From: Micractinium sp. NFX-FRZ
Taxonomy: Eukaryota; Chlorophyta; Trebouxiophyceae; Chlorellales; Chlorellaceae
Assembly: GCA_029339195.1 (NCBI GenBank)
Contig: JAPTJF010000450.1
Span: 1-50,838 of the forward strand
Reading direction: 5' to 3'
Length of the DNA stretch: 50,838 bases
Numbering within the stretch: position 1 is the first letter of the stretch; each line of letters opens with the position of its first letter. Positions 45,301 to 50,838 of the stretch are shown piece after piece. The notes below the pieces were generated by a model, which was not told the DNA's origin, did no database searches, and was given only the letters and a program-made list of their open reading frames with translations. The translations under genes were made by a program, and so were the position numbers.

Positions 45301-46521
45301 GCAGCGGGCGCTGTCGGCTTGCCGCCGCTGGCGCTGCCGCCCGCGGCCTTGGGGCGGCCGCGCTTGGGCGCCGCACCCGCCTCCTCCCGCGCCTTCTTGC
45401 GCTGCTTCTCAAACCACTTGTTGACCTGCGGGGGCCAGAGGTTGTGCAGGGTGGGTTGTGTGGCTGGCACGTCGCGGCAATTGCGGAGCTGGATGATGGG
45501 CAGGCAGGAGAGCAGGCTTCGGGGGCAGGCGCGATGATCACTTTCGAGGATCCATGCTGTGCTCAGCCTGCCCTACCGCCAGGCGTGTTGACACATGGCA
45601 CCACGACACGACCTCGTGCACAGCCCACACCTGGCCCCTTGCAGTGTTTTGCTGTCAATTCCAGCAGGCCATGCAGTACATACAGGCACGTACACCCCTC
45701 CCTGCACCGTCCCTGACTGCCTCCCGGCCCTTCACACACCTGCGCCAGCTCTAACCCAACTAGTGCCGCCAGAGCAGTCTTCTCAGCAGTGTTGGGGTAC
45801 TCATTCTTGCTGAATGCATCCTGCAGCGCCGACATCTGTGCCTCGCTCCACCCCGCCTCGATGCCAGGGGCCCCACGCTTGCGCTTCTTGTCAGCAGTGG
45901 TGGCGCTGCCGCCGCCGCTGCCAGTGGCAGGGGCAGCTGCTGCGGCGGGGTTGTCTGCCGCGGCGGGCGCTGGAGCAGCCGCGGCCACAGGCGCCTCCTG
46001 CAGCACAGTCGTTGCAGTCACAAAAAGTGTAAGAGTGCTGAAAATGTACGGCAGCACCTTTGCAAGCCGGCAGGCAGGCGCACGGCAGAATGCAAGGGCG
46101 GGCGCCCGCTTGGCTCCCCACCCACCTTGATGGCACCAGCCAGGGGCTGCACCTCTGCCTCTGCCTTCGCTGCCTCCTTGGCTGCGGGTGCGGCCGTAGC
46201 TGCCGTGGCAGCAGCTGCTGCAGGCTCAGGTGAGGGCTCTGGCATGGCGGCAATGGCCACGTCGCCACAGGGCGCCGACGCCGGCACGTCCTGCCCCGCC
46301 GCCGCCCCAGCGGCAGCCTGCTGTGCCGTGCCAGCCTTGTCGCCCACCGCTGGCGTCAACCCTGCCGCGCCGGGGGTCTGCTCGCCCTGAGACGCGGCTG
46401 GAGGCTGGGCAGGGCCGGGGGTGTCGCCGCCTGCCTCCTTCTTGCCGGCCGCCTTCCATAGCGCCGTCAGGGTGCCCTTGGTGTCGGCACCAGGCGCCTT
46501 GCCCTTGATGGCCTTGAACAT
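36357..46521 (-). CDS. FAS1: CAF-1 large subunit (FAS1/p150-like) with N-terminal homeodomain-like segment
   Basis: Histone H3-H4 chaperone subunit acting in replication-coupled nucleosome assembly in the nucleus. Twenty-two exons, 1525 residues: 46521-46126, 45997-45740, 45425-44611, 44316-44270, 44076-44000, 43708-43538, 43087-42962, 42766-42668, 42385-42320, 42105-42070, 41686-41346, 41063-40928, 40741-40658, 40505-40402, 40121-40027, 39715-39617, 39407-39351, 38963-38791, 38510-38375, 38086-37950, 37744-37460, 37196-36357. Order: Ala-rich N-terminus; homeodomain-like segment (WSEAQMSAL to NKWFEKQRKKAR) and AT-hook KRGRPK; KER-like AEKEAEKE coiled coil; PCNA-binding-like FKSFFQPK; GYFELFLKP; acidic hallmark (MSDLDWAEEPEDGE, DGDDESEMAGGEEDEEQD, GYLSEDEGV); C-terminal helix (FLAAHPDRKIPKKWVAD). 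GC donors follow 38791 and 38375. The length is about double that of plant FAS1. Confidence 0.88.
38227..38279. repeat. CACAGCACAG tandem repeat in CAF-1 intron
   Basis: Alternating CACAG and CACACAG units between exons 19 and 20. Noncoding. Confidence 0.85.
39478..39530. repeat. GGCA tetranucleotide array in CAF-1 intron
   Basis: GGCAGGCA array between exons 16 and 17. Read on the gene strand it is a CTGC/CCTG pyrimidine-rich tract. Confidence 0.8.
39884..39930 (-). repeat. Exon-edge echo of CAF-1 exon 15 end
   Basis: On the minus strand this copies the end of exon 15 (EVMSDLDWAEE) and its GTGAGTGC donor, 139 bases downstream of the true edge at 40027. It lacks the PED codons, so the copy is slightly shorter. 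Confidence 0.9.
43176..43212 (-). repeat. Exon-edge echo of CAF-1 exon 7 start
   Basis: On the minus strand it repeats CTGCAG plus the codons for TLPQIEE 117 bases upstream of the true exon start at 43087. The acceptor is intact and no donor is obvious. Confidence 0.85.
43332..43489. repeat. 33-bp minisatellite in CAF-1 intron 6
   Basis: Five copies start at 43332, 43365, 43398, 43431 and 43464, nearly identical (one G/A change), the last one truncated. The period is 11 codons and both strands stay open across it, but it lies between well-supported exons and is treated as noncoding. Confidence 0.92.
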
Positions 46522-47507
46522 GGCGCCGGTGCGTGCACAGGAGCTCGCTGCCACTCAAATACACATCGCCCGAGTGACTGCTCGCCGCTCGCTGTGGTCG
46601 ATAGCTTGGGTGGCGTGGGTAGTTTGAGTTGAGCGCGATCGATGGGCGGGGGTCAGGACGGTGTAGGACCACTTTAAAATCCGTGCCCTGCTGGCAGGCG
46701 CCTGGCATTGCCTGTTTCGTTGATCAGCGACCGATGCTAGGATCTGGACCCTCCATTGAGTTCTAGCAGCACTGATTGCGCTTCTGAGCAGGCCACAGAG
46801 CCAGCAGCGGTGACTCCCCCTTCCAGGCGGCAATGCCGCAGCGGCAGGCAGTACTTGCAGCACGCCAGTCGGTTTTTTCAGTGCCCCTCTTTGACATCAT
46901 TCAACAAATGTGCCGAAGGTGTTCGATGCCGCATCTGCATGTTCATTGTGCATGGTAGTTTCATAGACGTGCCAATGCGGTCGTGGCGCTCAGTTGCGCT
47001 CACAGCGGCTGTGCCACCGCTGGCGGCAGCAGCTTGTTGAGAACGCAACACACAAGGTGGTCAGCATATCCTAATGATTCTGGGAAGGATCTCGCTCTGC
47101 CACTTGGTCATTCTTCTCATTCACGAGCAAACTGCGAGGGACCCTCCGCTGGCCGCAGGCTGCCAGCAGGCGCTCCAAGCGCCACCTCACCGCCTCACAC
47201 CCAGCAGCACTGGGCTCCCAATCCAGCCCGCCATTATCGCCCTCTGGGCTATTTGATACTCCTGTGCGATATATTTCTGTGTGGGGCGGGGGCGGCTCCA
47301 TCACCTCGCTGCGCGCCACTTGCTTGTATCTCGGGACCCTCACGAGCCATAAGCCACACGCCGGCTGCGTCGTCACGATCGGTAGTAACGCGTCGCCGTC
47401 CAGCATTTCCTGGCATCGGAACACCCCAAGTCCTAGCCCGGCTGTAGACAACAGACAACAGGCAAGGGCGAGTCGCCTGCAACTTGATTATGTAGCAGCT
47501 TGAGTGA
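46522..47507. promoter_or_regulatory. Divergent intergenic region between CAF-1 and ASCC2-like genes
   Basis: The start codons of the two divergent genes are 986 bases apart, so the region should hold both promoters and 5' UTRs, possibly shared. I can name no specific element. Minus-strand reading frames here show no domain. Confidence 0.5.
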
Positions 47508-50500
47508 ATGGTGAACGCCACGCCTGACATGACTGAAGCTGGCGACGGCAGCGGCGGCAGCGGCAGCGTATGGTGCGGGGCACTGGCTTCACCTCTCCAT
47601 CAAGCCCTCGTTTGCCTGCACATGAGCCCGCTCATGCTGCATGCCTCCCTCCTGCTCGCAGCTCCCCGCTGCATCGAGCAGACCATGCCCGCCGGCGGCG
47701 GCATGCAGCGCTTCCTCCCCTTCCTGCCCGACGGCGAGGCGGCGGGGGCGGGCGGCGAGGCGCTGGCGGTCATTGCAGATGACCTAGAATGGCTGCTGTC
47801 CGCTGATGCCGCCGAGCTGTGGGCAGTGGCACGCTCAGATGCCAGCCTGGCGCTGCTGGTCGCCTCCTTCCTGCAGTACGCCAAGTGAGCGGCGGCGGCG
47901 GCGGTACATGTTTCAGAGGGCAGGGCAGGGCTGGGTGCAGAAAAGGAAGCAGCACGTTTGCCTTGAGCAGCCAGGCTCTTTTGCAGTGCCCCTCCAATGC
48001 CTGCCTACCTCCTCGATTCACTCTCTGCTCGCAGGCGCCCCTACGATGAGGGCTTCCAGCGGCAGTCCGCCACGCTGCTGGCCGTCTGGCAGCGCATGCT
48101 CCCGCTGCTGCACCGCCTGTGAGCACTGCTGGGCTGCCGGCCGGCGTAGTCCCCATTCCTGCTTACAATCGCATTTTGTGCCTGCCGTATGCCCGCCTCA
48201 TGATGCTGTGTCAGCCTGCTCCCCTCTGCTTTGCCTCCCTGCCCGGCCACCCCGACTTCACTGCTGCACTATGATGCCCTGGCTGCCTGCCTGCCTGCCT
48301 GCTTGCAGAGTGTGCGGCGACGAGCGCGGCGCGCCCTCTAAAGCCGACCGTGCCTCCGTGCTGTCTTGCCTCCTCGACTTTCCGCGCCTCCTCGACATCT
48401 GCGCCCTCTACGGCCCAGCCGCCGCCGCCGCTGCCGGCAGCGGCAGCACCAAAGACGGCCCCGGCAGCCAGCTGGCGCAGCTGGTGGCGGCAGCTGTGGC
48501 GCTGCTGCCGCGGCTGGGCAGCCAGGCGGCGCAGGCGGGCCCGCTGGTGGCTCAGAACCTTGGCCAGGTGGCAGAGGCCTGCATGGCGGCTGCGGGCAAG
48601 GCGGCTCGCGAGCCTGAGATGATGCAGAGCCTGCAAGGTGGTTGGGTGGGTGGGTGGTTCACACGACCGGCAATGCCTGTGGGAACTTGCATGCAGAGAG
48701 GGCCATCTCGTTGCTGCCTGTTGGCACTACTCACCTCGCTTCAGTGTGCTGGGCGGCAACCTGCGCGGCTGTTGAAATCACCTTCCGCTGCCTGCTTAGT
48801 CTGCTCTTTACTCTCTTCCCCACCCCTCCTCCCAGCCGGCCCTTGTGCAGATGGCGTGGCGTACCTGCGGGACACCTGTCTCACCCTGTCCAGCTTCATT
48901 CAGGCCTACCCGCCTGCAGCGGCACTGCTGCTGCAGCAGGGCCCCGATCTAATGGAAGCCCTGGGGGTGGTGCATGACCAGCTGCTGCCCGCTGTGCACA
49001 GAGTGGCACGCACAGCGGGCACAGCGGGCACAGCAGGCGGCGGCAGCGGGGACGGCACCGCCGCGCTGCTGTTGCTCATGCTGCGCCAGTCGTGCCATGT
49101 GGAGCTGGCAAGTGAGCGGCTGGCGCAGCTGCTGCTGCTGCATGGCTACGTGCAGCCGCCGGCCGACGCAAGCGGCAGCAGCAGCGCCGGCGGCGGCGCG
49201 GGCAGCAGCCGTGCGGCCGGCAGCAGCGGCTCTGTGGTCGCTCGCGGTGAAACCCTGCTGCATGCTCTCATGCTGCTGGGGCACCGGGAGGAGGAGAGCG
49301 GAGCGGGCGGCGCCAGCGGCAGCGGCGGCGGCGGCGGCAGCTCCATGAGCCTTGGCCAAGCGCTGGCTCAGCGGCTGGGCCTGGGTGGCAGCGTCTTTGC
49401 TGCAATTCAAACAGGCAGCCTGTCGCTGGACGATGCTCAAGCCGACTATGTGGCAGCTCTGCTGGGGCTGAGCAGCCTAGAGGAGGCGCCCGGCCCGCCG
49501 TTGCCCGGCGGCGGCAGCGCCGCAGCCAAGGCTGCCGCCAGGCTGCTGCCGGACGGCGGCGGCGGCAGCCAGCCGGCGGGCATGGACATGGCTCTTCTCA
49601 AGTCGAAGATCCAGCAGGCAAGCGGGGGCAGGCATGTTGGGTGGAGGTTGAGTGTAAGGGGGGACGCAGCAGCGGGGCTGCTGGGTTGGGGGCCATGGGG
49701 CAGCCAGCTGGGACGCAAGTCCACCCTGCCTGCACGCATCCCTGTGCCGTCCGGCATTACTCGCTGCTGTGCCCAATGAACAACTTCACTTGCCGCCGCT
49801 CCTGTGTGACCCTTGAACCCATGACTTGGCCTCCCGCTCTCCTTATCCTGCCGCTTTCACCCTTCCCCTCTCCCTCTGGCCTTCTGCTCCCCTGAAAACA
49901 GGTCAAGGACTTGCTGCCCGACTACGGCGACGGCTTTGTGGCGTCCTGCCTGCAGCAGCTGGGCAACAGCCCGGAGCGCGTGCTCAACGCGCTGCTGGAG
50001 GGCACCCTGCCAGCTCAGCTGTCCAGCCTGGACCCACAGCTCAGCCTGGCGCAGTGGCAGGCCGCTGCCCCCACGGCGGCATCCGCTGCGGCCGGGGCGG
50101 GCGGCAAAGGCAAGGGCAAGGTGGGCGAGGAGGTGCCCTCGTACGACGACGCGTTCCCCGCCACACTGCCGGGAAGCAGCCTGGGCGGCTGGGCGGGCGC
50201 GGGCCTGGTGGCTGCGGCGGCAGGGGATGCGGGCAAGGGCGGGGCGCGGGCGGAGAACAAGACGGCTCGCTACCTGGATGTGCGGGAGGAGACGTATCGA
50301 GAGGCGCTGGTGTCGGCAGCCAACGCTGCACAGGTGAGCAGGGGGTGCAGCATGATGCGGCGTGCAGTGGGAGGTGGCTAGGGGGAGTGCAGGGGCGCTG
50401 CTGCTGGGTGAGTTTCTGGTGTGCGGGGGCACATGCTCGAATGGTTGACAGTGCGTTCTTGCTTGGCGCGCTGTGCAGGCGCGCAGGGCTGGCTCTGTTC

Positions 50501-50838
50501 GCGCCGGTGCCGCCCCTGACTGGTCACATGCTTGCATACCTTGGCTCTTTGCTGCTTGCACTGTCCAGTGCGTTCTGTGTGCCACAGTCACGCATCTTTG
50601 CCCGCCCTTCCTTCATTCCCCACTGCTGCCCCTGCCCCACTGGCCCCTTTCCCGCTGCCTGTACCTCCCTCCGCCTGCAGTACGAGTATGACGATGAGTA
50701 TGACGACTCCTTTGATGACCTCATCGCATATGGTGCCGATGGAGTGACTGAGATGGAGGGAGAGGATCGTGGGGCGGCTCGGGGGGCGGCGCAGCGTGGC
50801 GGCGGCCCGCCGGCGCCAGCGCTGCAGCCCGGCGCGGC
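47508..50838 (+). CDS. ASCC2: ASCC2-like CUE-domain protein, 3' end beyond window
   Basis: ASCC2 is a subunit of the activating signal cointegrator complex; its CUE domain binds ubiquitin in DNA-alkylation and ribosome-quality responses. Exons: 47508-47884, 48035-48118, 48309-48637, 48851-49617, 49902-50333, 50681 onward. The start ATG directly follows an in-frame TGA. N-terminal landmarks are RFLPFLPDGE and a helical region. Exon 4 has Ser/Gly-rich inserts. Exon 5 opens with the CUE-like VKDLLPDYGDGFVASCL and ERVLNALLEG. Exon 6 reads YEYDDEYDDSFDD, matching the acidic stretch after the CUE domain in animal ASCC2. The intron after 49617 has a GC donor. At least 700 residues are visible. It lacks a stop because the window ends. 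Confidence 0.8.

Noticed and set aside
47806..49779. Single 657-codon open frame
   Set aside because: It runs through three introns of the ASCC2-like gene. Exon phases and family motifs (RPYDEGF, CUE domain) fit the spliced model better, and the GC composition keeps introns open by chance.
1..50838. Transposons, tRNA and rRNA genes
   Set aside because: I saw no transposase or reverse transcriptase motifs, long terminal repeats, tRNA-like A/B boxes in a foldable context, or rRNA sequence.

Overview
This is nuclear DNA of a green alga, most likely a trebouxiophyte of the Chlorella/Micractinium type. The signs are very high GC, genes split into many short exons by introns of roughly 80-650 bases, C-rich 3' splice sites, TGTAA polyadenylation signals, alanine/glutamine/serine-glycine-rich protein inserts, and products typical of plants and algae (a CASTOR/POLLUX channel, the ISE2 plastid helicase, OEP24, SBP-box factors, a hydroxyproline-rich glycoprotein). 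There is no sign of a bacterial operon, virus, CRISPR array or intact transposon. All exon models were built by hand from splice sites, reading phase and remembered family motifs. In the models I could close, the phases sum to whole codons.

Layout, left to right. 1-1069: poly-C tract, a possible last exon of an unknown gene, and upstream sequence. 1070-10039 (+): CASTOR/POLLUX-like ion channel, 24 exons. 10540-12066 (-): secreted-type SPPPP-rich glycoprotein, 5' end missing. 12067-22940 (+): ISE2-type DEVH RNA helicase, 5' end (Walker A part) missing. The two truncated genes meet head to head at a long poly-G tract, which looks like an assembly collapse or a real junction. 23916-26056 (+): OEP24-like plastid outer-envelope beta-barrel. 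27365-30115 (+): cysteine-type glutathione peroxidase with a hydrophobic N-terminus. 31036-32720 (-) and 33327-35454 (-): tandem paralogous SBP-box transcription factors whose first and second exons have identical lengths. 36357-46521 (-): very long CAF-1 large subunit (FAS1/p150), 22 exons, with an N-terminal homeodomain-like segment and an AT-hook. 47508 to the window end (+): ASCC2-like CUE-domain protein, divergent from CAF-1 and cut by the window edge. The genes do not form one pathway; they are ordinary housekeeping neighbours covering ion transport, plastid RNA and envelope, peroxide removal, transcription and chromatin.

The most unusual signal is a genome-structure pattern and not a single gene. 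At 19 exon edges in five of these genes the neighbouring intron carries one or two degenerate copies of the adjoining exon edge, usually with its splice site and mostly about 80-140 bases away. Copies of exon starts lie upstream and copies of exon ends lie downstream. I call these exon-edge echoes. At least three keep an open frame, a length divisible by three and a usable donor, so they could act as alternative exon extensions. GC-AG introns are also unusually frequent (13 of 95 modelled introns).
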